Below, in pieces: positions 1 to 5,297 of a stretch of 12,464 nt of DNA. How positions within the stretch are numbered: position 1 is the first letter of the stretch; every line of letters begins with the position of its first letter. The notes beneath the pieces were generated by a model. The model searched no databases and was not told where the DNA came from. It saw only the letters and a list, made by a program, of their open reading frames with translations. Position numbers and translations under genes: made by a program. Source of the stretch: BMS3B sp964501105 (GTDB lineage: Archaea > Hydrothermarchaeota > Hydrothermarchaeia > Hydrothermarchaeales > BMS3B); assembly GCA_964501105.1 (NCBI GenBank), contig CAZCRG010000046.1, positions 1 through 12,464 on the forward strand, in the 5' to 3' direction.

Positions 1-1
1 T

Positions 2-9
2 TTTTATAC
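2..9 (+). promoter_or_regulatory. Probable TATA box of the Tfx-family gene
   Basis: The sequence TTTTATAC lies about 27-34 nt upstream of the ATG at 36. Archaeal transcription normally starts about 25 nt downstream of the TATA box, so the transcript would begin at or very near the ATG and be leaderless. No Shine-Dalgarno sequence is visible before that ATG, which fits. The window begins here, so the BRE element cannot be judged. Confidence 0.45.
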
Positions 10-19
10 TGGTCCCTGT

Positions 20-37
20 ATAATAGAAAACTATTAT
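20..37. promoter_or_regulatory. Perfect 7-bp inverted repeat over the Tfx-gene start codon
   Basis: ATAATAG (20-26), a spacer of four A residues (27-30) and CTATTAT (31-37) form a perfect inverted repeat. Its right arm includes the first two bases of the ATG at 36. It lies downstream of the TATA box, where a bound protein would block transcription initiation. The adjacent gene encodes a DNA-binding protein, so autoregulation is a plausible inference. The AT-rich composition makes chance a real alternative. Confidence 0.4.
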
Positions 38-275
38 GGGAATTGGAATACTTACCTACAGGCAGGCTGAGATTTTAAAGTACCATACTCTTGGCTACTC
101 TCAGGAGGAAATTTCAAAAATCCTCGGAGTCTCCCAGCCCAGAGTGAGTGCTGCATTAAAGGAAGCCAAGAAGAAAATTCAGAAAGCCAGGGAAACACTT
201 GAATTTCTGGAAGAGCTCAACTACCTGAAAGAAATGAAAAATAAGGGGTTTAAGGGAGATTTAGTACTCAGATAA
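36..275 (+). CDS. tfx: Tfx-family HTH DNA-binding protein
   Basis: This 79-residue protein carries a sigma-70 region-4-like helix-turn-helix at about residues 6-50. The segment begins LTYRQAEILKYHTLGYSQEE and continues into a recognition helix containing SQPRVSAALKEA. The remaining residues form a basic, charged helical tail. Length and layout fit the archaeal Tfx family. The founding member, from Methanothermobacter, binds DNA near the promoter of the molybdenum formylmethanofuran dehydrogenase operon; the target here is unknown. Translation is probably leaderless, since there is a TATA box at 2-9 and no Shine-Dalgarno sequence. A 7-bp inverted repeat overlaps the start codon and may be its own operator. 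The stop codon directly abuts the stop codon of the opposing gene. A different small LuxR- or sigma-4-like HTH protein is the main alternative. Confidence 0.75.
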   Translation: MGIGILTYRQAEILKYHTLGYSQEEISKILGVSQPRVSAALKEAKKKIQKARETLEFLEELNYLKEMKNKGFKGDLVLR

Positions 276-977
276 CTACTTGGAAGTCTGAGCCTGGACA
301 ACAAAATCGTTGGCAATTTCCCAGAGTACGCACTTTATCTCATGCTGGAGCTTTACTCCCTCCATATTGCCATAAATTGCAGGCTGTAGGGGCTCCATTA
401 GGATATCTGCAGCTTTCAGGGCTCTCTCCTTGGCAGTCAGAGTCTTATCCTCGAGGACCTCTTTGGCTCTTTTGGCAGCGTCTTTAACAAAATCGGGCAC
501 CTGAGTTATACCAAGCATCTTTAGTTTTCTCTGAATCTGCTTGTCATCATCTTTCACAAAGAGGTCAAGATTATAGGACAGAGGCTTTGTACTCTCTATA
601 GCTACCCTCTGGCTAACAACCCAGTCAACCCTTTCCCTTACACTCAGGAGCCTCCTCTGGGCCTCCTCCACAAAGAGCTTCTTGATTGAAACAGGCAGGT
701 TGGGCATCTCTTCCAGCTCATCAAGAAGTTCCTGGGCATAGAGAATTCTATCCTTGATGGCCTCATCCTTCTTCACAGCACCCTTCTTGAGCTTCCTTTT
801 TCCAGCAAGGGCTTCCTTAATTTCCTCAACTTTCTGCCTTGCCTCTTCAGGAATATCATCAAAGCTAAGTCCCATGCCTTTCAATATCTTTTCTGTTTCC
901 CTGTCCTTACCAGTAAAGACTGATAAATTTTCACCAATGAGCTCAAGGTCTTTTTCCACGACAATCTCTTCACCCAT
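276..977 (-). CDS. Conserved-type helical protein, UPF0147-like repeats, function unknown
   Basis: This is a predicted cytoplasmic, all-helical, charged protein of 233 residues with no signal peptide or membrane segment. I do not recognise it as a named protein. Residues 158-225 resemble the small archaeal family UPF0147. A VP-x-VK-x-AA-x-x-A helix (159-171) is followed by an RA-x-KAADIL helix (185-193) and a terminal CVLWEIAN (216-223), echoing the family's VPRNVR, AISILDE and IWN segments. Residues 78-110 contain a second similar unit, LLDELEEMPNLPVSIKK. The ATG at 977 is preferred over the in-frame TTG at 986. A strong GGAGG ends 9 nt before this ATG, whereas it would touch the TTG. A TATA box at about 1026-1034 would give a leader of about 25 nt. 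The gene converges on the Tfx-family gene with no intergenic base. The coding call is firm; the family assignment is tentative. Confidence 0.75.
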   Translation of the reverse strand: MGEEIVVEKDLELIGENLSVFTGKDRETEKILKGMGLSFDDIPEEARQKVEEIKEALAGKRKLKKGAVKKDEAIKDRILYAQELLDELEEMPNLPVSIKKLFVEEAQRRLLSVRERVDWVVSQRVAIESTKPLSYNLDLFVKDDDKQIQRKLKMLGITQVPDFVKDAAKRAKEVLEDKTLTAKERALKAADILMEPLQPAIYGNMEGVKLQHEIKCVLWEIANDFVVQAQTSK

Positions 978-1025
978 AGCAAGCAACCTCCAACCTTTCA
1001 GAGCAATTATATATTTGGTATGTGG

Positions 1026-1041
1026 TATATATAATTTTTGA
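1026..1041 (-). promoter_or_regulatory. TATA box and BRE-like purines for the 276-977 gene
   Basis: On the minus strand the sequence reads CAAAAATTATATATA, a purine-rich BRE-like stretch followed by a strong TATA box (1034-1026). Initiation about 25 nt downstream would fall near base 1002, leaving about 25 nt of leader that contains the GGAGG ribosome-binding site. A second AT-rich stretch at 1006-1016 is closer than the usual spacing. Confidence 0.5.
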
Positions 1042-1145
1042 AGTAAACAAGTATATATTTTATCTGAAAGATTCGCCTGTGCTGGTTAAGGCTAAGTTGT
1101 TGTTCTTTAATGAAACACTACAGATATACTGCCATTACAGTAACT

Positions 1146-1153
1146 TTTATATA
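1146..1153 (+). promoter_or_regulatory. TATA box of the psmB operon
   Basis: TTTATATA lies about 60 nt upstream of the psmB ATG at 1210. Initiation about 25 nt downstream, near 1177, would leave a leader of about 30 nt containing the GGAGG at 1198-1202. This position also argues against translation from the ATG at 1153, which lies inside the TATA box. Confidence 0.55.
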
Positions 1154-1209
1154 TGATAACTCCAATAAAGGGTAATAGCTGGTTTTACTTCTTTTTTGGA
1201 GGTTGTTTA

Positions 1210-1848
1210 ATGGAAGCTGTTGAAAAGGTTAAAGAATATCTGAAGGGTACCACAACAATAGGGTTAGCAGCAAAAGAAGGTGTGGTACTGGTTAGTGATA
1301 AAAGAGCAACTATGGGCACATTAATTGCTCACAAGTTTGTAAATAAAAGTTTTATAATAGATAAGCATATTGCCGCCACTGTAGCGGGAAGTGTTGGAGA
1401 TGCTCAGGCTTTAATAAGGTGGATGCGCTCTGAAGCAAGGCTTTACAGAATGAGAAGTGGCGTTGAGATAAGTGTTGGAGCACTATCAAATCTAATGGGA
1501 AATGTACTCTTCTATCAGCGTTATTATCCTTATATAGTTCAGCTCGTCATTGGTGGTGTCGACAAAACTGGCTCAAAGATTTTCTCTCTTGATCCTCTGG
1601 GAAGTAGTATTGAAGATAAGGTTGTATCAACAGGCTCAGGTTCACCATATGCCTACGGTGTTCTTGAGGATGCCTACAGAGAAGATATGAGTATTGATGA
1701 AGCAGTCAAGGTAGGATTGAGAGCAATGAGGGCAGCCCTTCAGAGAGATGCCATGAGCGGCAATGGTATTGATGTAATTAAAATAACTGAGGAAGGGGCT
1801 GTTAAACTTTCAAGAGAAGAAATCGACAAAATTATTGAGTCCCTTTAA
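1210..1848 (+). CDS. psmB: Archaeal 20S proteasome beta subunit
   Basis: This is the catalytic beta subunit of the archaeal 20S proteasome, an N-terminal threonine protease that degrades proteins fed by PAN or Cdc48-type ATPases in the cytoplasm. The 212-residue precursor has a 13-residue propeptide ending in Gly13. Autocleavage exposes Thr14 as the mature Thr1 in the sequence G-TTTIGLAAK. In mature numbering the expected Asp17 (VSDKRA) and Lys33 are present. The later Ser/Asp/Ser helpers lie in GSGSPYAYG and DAMSGNGID, so the subunit should be active. The ATG at 1210 is chosen because GGAGG ends 7 nt upstream; the in-frame ATG at 1153 lies in the promoter and would add residues unlike a propeptide. 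The next gene is aCPSF1, a neighbour pairing also found in other archaea such as Methanocaldococcus. No alpha subunit gene is in the window. Confidence 0.97.
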   Translation: MEAVEKVKEYLKGTTTIGLAAKEGVVLVSDKRATMGTLIAHKFVNKSFIIDKHIAATVAGSVGDAQALIRWMRSEARLYRMRSGVEISVGALSNLMGNVLFYQRYYPYIVQLVIGGVDKTGSKIFSLDPLGSSIEDKVVSTGSGSPYAYGVLEDAYREDMSIDEAVKVGLRAMRAALQRDAMSGNGIDVIKITEEGAVKLSREEIDKIIESL

Positions 1849-1870
1849 TTTTTTTCTTTATTATTCTTTT
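1849..1870 (+). terminator. U-rich tract between psmB and the aCPSF1 gene
   Basis: Immediately after the psmB stop codon comes a 22-base run with 18 T, broken only by two C and two A. Archaeal termination by aCPSF1/FttA acts at such U-rich tracts without needing a hairpin. The tract could end part of the psmB transcript or mark a processing site ahead of the aCPSF1 gene. It could also be an ordinary AT-rich spacer. Confidence 0.5.
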
Positions 1871-1891
1871 AACCGGTTTGAGGTAGCATGC

Positions 1892-3805
1892 ATGGCCATA
1901 AGAGATGTTCTAGAGGAGATAAGGCAGGCAGTCAAAGAACATATACCTGATTCTGCTCTTGTTACCAAAGTTGACTTCGAGGGCAGTGAAGTTGTGCTAT
2001 ATTCAAAGAATCCCAAAGCCCTCACAATACAAAGTGATAGTGTAAAAGAGCTCGCAAAGGAAATAAGGAAGCGTGTCATTGTTAGACCTGACCAGAGCGC
2101 ACTAATTAAAGAGGAAGATGCTATCAAAAGAATCAAAGAAATAGCTCCCTCCGAAGCCGGGATAACTGAAATCAAATTTGATCCTGCTTTTGGTGAAGTT
2201 ATTATTGAGGCAGAAAAGCCAGGTCTTGTAATTGGAAAATCAGGAACAACTCTAAATCAGATAAGAGCAGCCATTGGCTGGGTGCCAAGAGTAATAAGGG
2301 CTCCACCCATTCCCTCAAAAATAATAAAAAGTGTCAGACAGCAGCTCCTTGCGAGCAGTGAAAAGAGGAAGGAGATTTTAACAAAGATAGGCAGAAAGCT
2401 TCACAGAGTGACAAGAGAGAGAGAAACAAGCTGGATTAGGGTCTCAGCTATGGGAGGATTCAGAGAGGTTGGAAGGTCAAGTATGCTCCTTCAAACCCCT
2501 GAGAGCAGAGTGCTCATTGACTGCGGCGTGAATGTTGCTGCTGGAGTCAGCGAAAATGCCTATCCCTACCTTAACATTCCAGAGTTCAATATAGAGCAGC
2601 TGGATGCTGTTGTAATTACTCATGCTCATCTCGACCACTGCGGCTTTGTGCCCTATCTCTACTATATGGGCTACGATGGGCCTATTTACTGCACCCCACC
2701 AACAAGAGATTTAATGTTTCTCCTCCACTGGGATTATCTTGATGTGGTGGAGCGAGAGGGAAGAGAGCCTCCTTACCCGAGGAAGTATGTAAAGGAGATT
2801 CTCAAGTATGTAATTCCTGTTGAGTATGGCGAGGTTACAGATATTGCACCTGATATCAGGCTTACATTGCACAACGCAGGGCACATTCTTGGCTCTTCCA
2901 TAGCTCACTTCCACATAGGCGAAGGGCTCTACAACCTCGCTTATACTGGAGATATAAAGTTTGAACGTTCCAGGCTTCTCCAGCCAGCCAATGTGAGATT
3001 CCCCAGGCTTGAAACTATAATTGTGGAAAGCACCTACGGCGGCAAGAGGGATATTCAGCCCTCAAGAAGGAAGGCAGAGGAGTATATGGTCAGAGTTATA
3101 AAGGAGACTATCCAGAGAGGCGGCAAGGTTCTTGTGCCAGTCTTCAGCGTTGGGAGAGCACAGGAGCTAATGCTGGTTCTTGAAGATTATGCCAACCAGG
3201 GAGTTCTCGAGAATGTACCTGTTTATCTTGACGGAATGATATGGGAAGCAACAAGTATACACACCACCTATCCTGAGTATCTGAATATAGCTCTGAGAAA
3301 TGAAATTTTCCACAAGGGACATAACCCCTTCACCAGTGAGATTTTCAATAGAGTCACAGGCGCTGCCAAGCGCAAAGAGGTTATTGACGGCGACCCAAGT
3401 GTGATTCTTGCTACCTCAGGTATGCTTGCCGGTGGTCCCAGCGTGGAATACTTCAAAAGCTTAGCAGAAGACGAGAAGAACTCAATAATCTTTGTGGGCT
3501 ACCAGGCAGAGGGTAGCCTCGGAAGGAGGATTCAGAAGGGCTGGAAGGAAGTGCCCATGAAGGAAAACGGCAAGACAAAAGTTATTAAAGTTAATATGCA
3601 GGTCCATACTGTGGAGGGTTTCTCAGGCCACAGCGACAGAAATCAGCTCCTCAACTATATAAAGAGACTCAACCCCAAGCCTGAAAGGATAATTACCTGC
3701 CACGGCGAAGAGAGCAAGTGCATAGAGCTTGCCTCTGCACTGTACAAGATAAGCAGGTCTGAGACAAGGGCAGTTATGAACCTAGAAGTTTTCAGGGTGA
3801 AGTAA
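1892..3805 (+). CDS. fttA: aCPSF1/FttA: KH-domain beta-CASP ribonuclease, termination factor
   Basis: This is the archaeal homologue of CPSF73, an endoribonuclease that cuts nascent RNA at U-rich sites and drives transcription termination. The 637-residue length is normal for the family. The N-terminal archaeal KH region covers about 1-180 and contains the GxxG loop GKSG (115-118). The metallo-beta-lactamase domain follows, with LIDCG (208-212), HAHLDH (244-249), GH at 330-331 and TGD (352-354). The beta-CASP part has Glu379 in VESTYGG, then VFSVGRAQEL, FSGHSD with His580, and CH with His604. All metal and catalytic positions I could check are present. The ATG at 1892 is preferred because GAGGT ends 7 nt upstream; an in-frame ATG at 1835 lies inside psmB and would add a non-homologous tail. 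The 43-nt gap to psmB contains a U-rich tract that may matter for autoregulation. Confidence 0.96.
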   Translation: MAIRDVLEEIRQAVKEHIPDSALVTKVDFEGSEVVLYSKNPKALTIQSDSVKELAKEIRKRVIVRPDQSALIKEEDAIKRIKEIAPSEAGITEIKFDPAFGEVIIEAEKPGLVIGKSGTTLNQIRAAIGWVPRVIRAPPIPSKIIKSVRQQLLASSEKRKEILTKIGRKLHRVTRERETSWIRVSAMGGFREVGRSSMLLQTPESRVLIDCGVNVAAGVSENAYPYLNIPEFNIEQLDAVVITHAHLDHCGFVPYLYYMGYDGPIYCTPPTRDLMFLLHWDYLDVVEREGREPPYPRKYVKEILKYVIPVEYGEVTDIAPDIRLTLHNAGHILGSSIAHFHIGEGLYNLAYTGDIKFERSRLLQPANVRFPRLETIIVESTYGGKRDIQPSRRKAEEYMVRVIKETIQRGGKVLVPVFSVGRAQELMLVLEDYANQGVLENVPVYLDGMIWEATSIHTTYPEYLNIALRNEIFHKGHNPFTSEIFNRVTGAAKRKEVIDGDPSVILATSGMLAGGPSVEYFKSLAEDEKNSIIFVGYQAEGSLGRRIQKGWKEVPMKENGKTKVIKVNMQVHTVEGFSGHSDRNQLLNYIKRLNPKPERIITCHGEESKCIELASALYKISRSETRAVMNLEVFRVK

Positions 3806-3817
3806 AGTTAAATAACT

Positions 3818-3960
3818 CTACAGAAGCTTTATATCCCTCAGCACAGGACATCTTTCTCTTACTCTCTCAACCTGCTTGAGGTCTATCTCAGCCTTGAGAA
3901 TTTCCTCACCTTCTCCAGCCTCTCTATAATATCACCCCAGGGGGATACCACAAAGGGTAC
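3818..3960 (-). pseudogene. Frameshifted C-terminal remnant of a nitrilase-family hydrolase
   Basis: No intact gene lies here, but two adjacent minus-strand frames together read like the C-terminus of a carbon-nitrogen (nitrilase-family) hydrolase. The upstream frame gives VPFVVSPWGDII (3960-3925), matching the family's typical VSPWGEV strand. The second frame gives REAGEGEEILKAEIDL, then a helix containing QVERVRERCPVLRDIK and a TAG stop at 3818-3820. That order and spacing match the family's end (GEEILVAEIDL, V-x-x-VR, P-x-LRD). The frames switch at about 3919-3927. The catalytic Glu-Lys-Cys region is absent, so this is a dead fragment whose 5' part is lost or unrecognisable. A sequencing error could explain the frameshift but not the missing two-thirds of the gene. 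Codon use is like the neighbouring genes, which suggests former native coding. Confidence 0.6.
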
Positions 3961-4050
3961 CAGCCAGAGTAAAAATCCATATAATAAAACTGTTTTTAAG
4001 GCATTTCATCCCATCCCTTCCTCACAGGCTGCTGTCTGAGTATTTTTATT

Positions 4051-4080
4051 AGCTCTTTGTTATATAAAAAAGCTTCTTTT
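4051..4080 (+). terminator. Hairpin with T-rich tail, possible end of the psmB-aCPSF1 operon
   Basis: AGCT (4051-4054) and AGCT (4071-4074) flank complementary TTT and AAA stretches, with one mismatch and a GTTATAT loop. TCTTTT follows. This is a weak hairpin with a T-tail about 245 nt past the aCPSF1 gene stop. No T-tract lies directly behind that stop, so the 3' end may be here or at the TTTTT runs at 3992-3996 and 4043-4047. Confidence 0.3.
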
Positions 4081-4096
4081 CCAATGGGGATTTTCC

Positions 4097-4119
4097 AAGA
4101 AAAAGAATAAAAAAGAGAG
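4097..4119 (-). terminator. T-rich terminator of the lipoprotein gene
   Basis: On the minus strand the sequence after the lipoprotein stop codon becomes strongly T-rich: CTCTCTTTTTTATTC, then TTTTTCTT. It lies 34-56 nt past the stop. Such tracts are typical archaeal termination sites and no hairpin is needed. Confidence 0.5.
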
Positions 4120-4152
4120 GGAGACAAGTTTTACGCCATTTCCTGAAGCTCA

Positions 4153-4947
4153 TCAGCCAAAGTTCAGGTAGAGTTTGGCGTAGTTTGGCTTAATTCCTTG
4201 ACATGCTTTGAGAATCTCGGCCTTGTCTCCTGACTCCAGAGCCCTTTCAAGCTCATTCAGAGATTCCCGTTCAGCCGAAACAATCTGGTCAAAGAGCTCA
4301 GATTTCTCTTCAGATAAATCCGAAGGTTTGTTGGCCTCGATTTCGTCCAGGTATTTTACAAGCTCCGGAAGTTTTTCTTCAATAATTTTAATGCTTTCAG
4401 GAGTGAGAGTCTCCGGAGTCTTGCTTACACCAATGGTGTAGACCACCTCCATGGGTTCGTGGAACTTGGTTATTCTGTCGCCAAAGTAGTCCACGCCGTT
4501 GCGCTGCCTGAGTTCAAAAAGGGTTTCTCTTATGGGCTCCAGAGCTTCGTGGGCCTCCTCAATCTCACCGGCTTCAACCTTTTCCATGGCCCTGGCAAGC
4601 CTCTCATCCACAAAGGAGAGAACCTCCAGGAACTCACTATCAGAAGAATAGCTAGCTGGTATAGCCGAGGAGTAGGTGTCCCTGATTTCTGACCAGGCTG
4701 AAATTGCCTTTTCAAGATTTGCTCTTGTGGCTTCGAGGTCTTTTTTGCTGGAAAAGACAAGAGCTTTTTTATAAAATTCATTAAATCTAAAAACATCCTT
4801 TTCAAATTCTGCACTGTTGTCATCCTGGGGTGTTCCTACCGCATCGGCCTGACTCGAGGCTTCACTCTTTCCGGTACACCCTGAGAAAAGGGAGACCAGA
4901 AGCACAAGACCTAACACTCCAATTCCTGTTAAATATTTCACTTTCAT
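4153..4947 (-). CDS. Exported helical lipoprotein with two-fold internal repeat, function unknown
   Basis: This 264-residue protein is predicted to be anchored outside the membrane. Residues 5-22 are a hydrophobic signal segment and LFSGC (20-24) is a lipobox with Cys24 as the lipidated residue. An acidic, serine-rich linker (27-50) leads to an all-helical body. The body seems to hold two copies of one module: about 55-151 (FNE, LEKAISAWSEI, then EAGEIEEAHEALEPIRETL) and 162-264 (FHE, LPELVKYLDEI, then ESGDKAEILKACQGIKPNY). His133, His163, Met166 and nearby acidic residues could bind a metal or haem; there is no CxxCH motif. I do not recognise a named family. The ATG is supported by AGGTGA 7 nt upstream. 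The gene stands alone, beside a decayed nitrilase remnant. A TATA-like TTTTTTTAT lies near 5012-5020 on the minus strand. Confidence 0.85.
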   Translation of the reverse strand: MKVKYLTGIGVLGLVLLVSLFSGCTGKSEASSQADAVGTPQDDNSAEFEKDVFRFNEFYKKALVFSSKKDLEATRANLEKAISAWSEIRDTYSSAIPASYSSDSEFLEVLSFVDERLARAMEKVEAGEIEEAHEALEPIRETLFELRQRNGVDYFGDRITKFHEPMEVVYTIGVSKTPETLTPESIKIIEEKLPELVKYLDEIEANKPSDLSEEKSELFDQIVSAERESLNELERALESGDKAEILKACQGIKPNYAKLYLNFG

Positions 4948-5245
4948 TTCTCCATCACCTCGCCCAAGTTAACCCCTTTAATGCTCCCTTTAATTTGGGG
5001 ACAGTACAGAAGATAAAAAAAGAGCTTTAACCATTTTGATTTATTCCAGAGCGTCCAAAACAGTCCAACTACCCAAGTGAAATTATAAAATGGTAACAAT
5101 GCAGTTAAAACCATAAAAATTCAATTTTTAAGCCATTATCAAATAAAAACCCTGTAAGTCCTCTCATTATGATAATCCCTGACGAGCCCAAACTTATCAG
5201 GTTTTTCCCTGGTTTCTCTCAATCAGGAACTCAGTATTCTTGATA
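4948..5245. other. AT-rich gap without an intact gene
   Basis: This stretch separates the divergent lipoprotein and ATPase genes. Near 4955-5020 it holds the lipoprotein gene's ribosome-binding site and probable TATA box. Beyond that it is strongly AT-rich and contains an inverted repeat, AAAAATT-C-AATTTTT, at about 5116-5130. On the minus strand, two short adjacent frames read YDNIKNTEFLIERNQGK and then REKPDKFGLVRDYHNERTY up to a TGA at 5139-5141. They look coding but are too short to identify. CCTGA (5178-5182) pairs with TCAGG (5197-5201) ahead of TTTTT, a weak terminator-like hairpin on the plus strand. I see no tRNA, repeat array or transposon end. Confidence 0.4.
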
Positions 5246-5285
5246 TTGTCATACTTATATGACAAAATTTATAAATATTGTCATA
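5246..5285. promoter_or_regulatory. Palindromic operator with a third half-site before the ATPase gene
   Basis: TTGTCATA (5246-5253), CTTA, and TATGACAA (5258-5265) form a perfect 8-bp inverted repeat with a 4-nt spacer. A third identical half-site, TTGTCATA, recurs at 5278-5285, exactly 32 bp after the first and in the same orientation. The palindrome covers the BRE side of the TATA box at 5268-5276, and the third copy lies between the TATA box and the start codon at 5298. A dimeric regulator bound here would occlude TBP/TFB or RNA polymerase. The regulator is unknown. Confidence 0.7.
5268..5276 (+). promoter_or_regulatory. TATA box of the ATPase gene
   Basis: TTTATAAAT is centred about 26 nt before the ATG at 5298. 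Initiation at the usual archaeal distance would fall on or next to the ATG, so the mRNA is probably leaderless. No Shine-Dalgarno sequence precedes the ATG, which fits. Confidence 0.65.
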
Positions 5286-5297
5286 CATATATTACAC

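Noticed and set aside
754..1041. A 95-codon plus-strand open frame opposite the 276-977 gene
   Set aside because: It is antisense to a better-supported gene with its own ribosome-binding site and TATA box, and its composition is rich in Ser and Phe as expected from the reverse of a Lys/Glu-rich gene.
1153..1209. Upstream in-frame ATG for psmB
   Set aside because: It lies in the TATA box, has no ribosome-binding site, and would add a tail unlike a beta-subunit propeptide; ATG 1210 has GGAGG 7 nt upstream.
4530..4823. A 97-codon frame and several plus-strand frames within the lipoprotein gene
   Set aside because: They are shadows of a well-supported gene with signal peptide, lipobox and ribosome-binding site.
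5168..5201. Possible C/D box sRNA (ATGATAA followed by CTGA)
   Set aside because: The boxes are only about 4 nt apart, with no correctly spaced C' and D boxes, so the guide architecture is absent.
5259..5297. Longer N-terminus for the AAA_14 ATPase from ATG 5259
   Set aside because: That ATG is inside the palindromic operator and upstream of the TATA box, so it would not be in the transcript.
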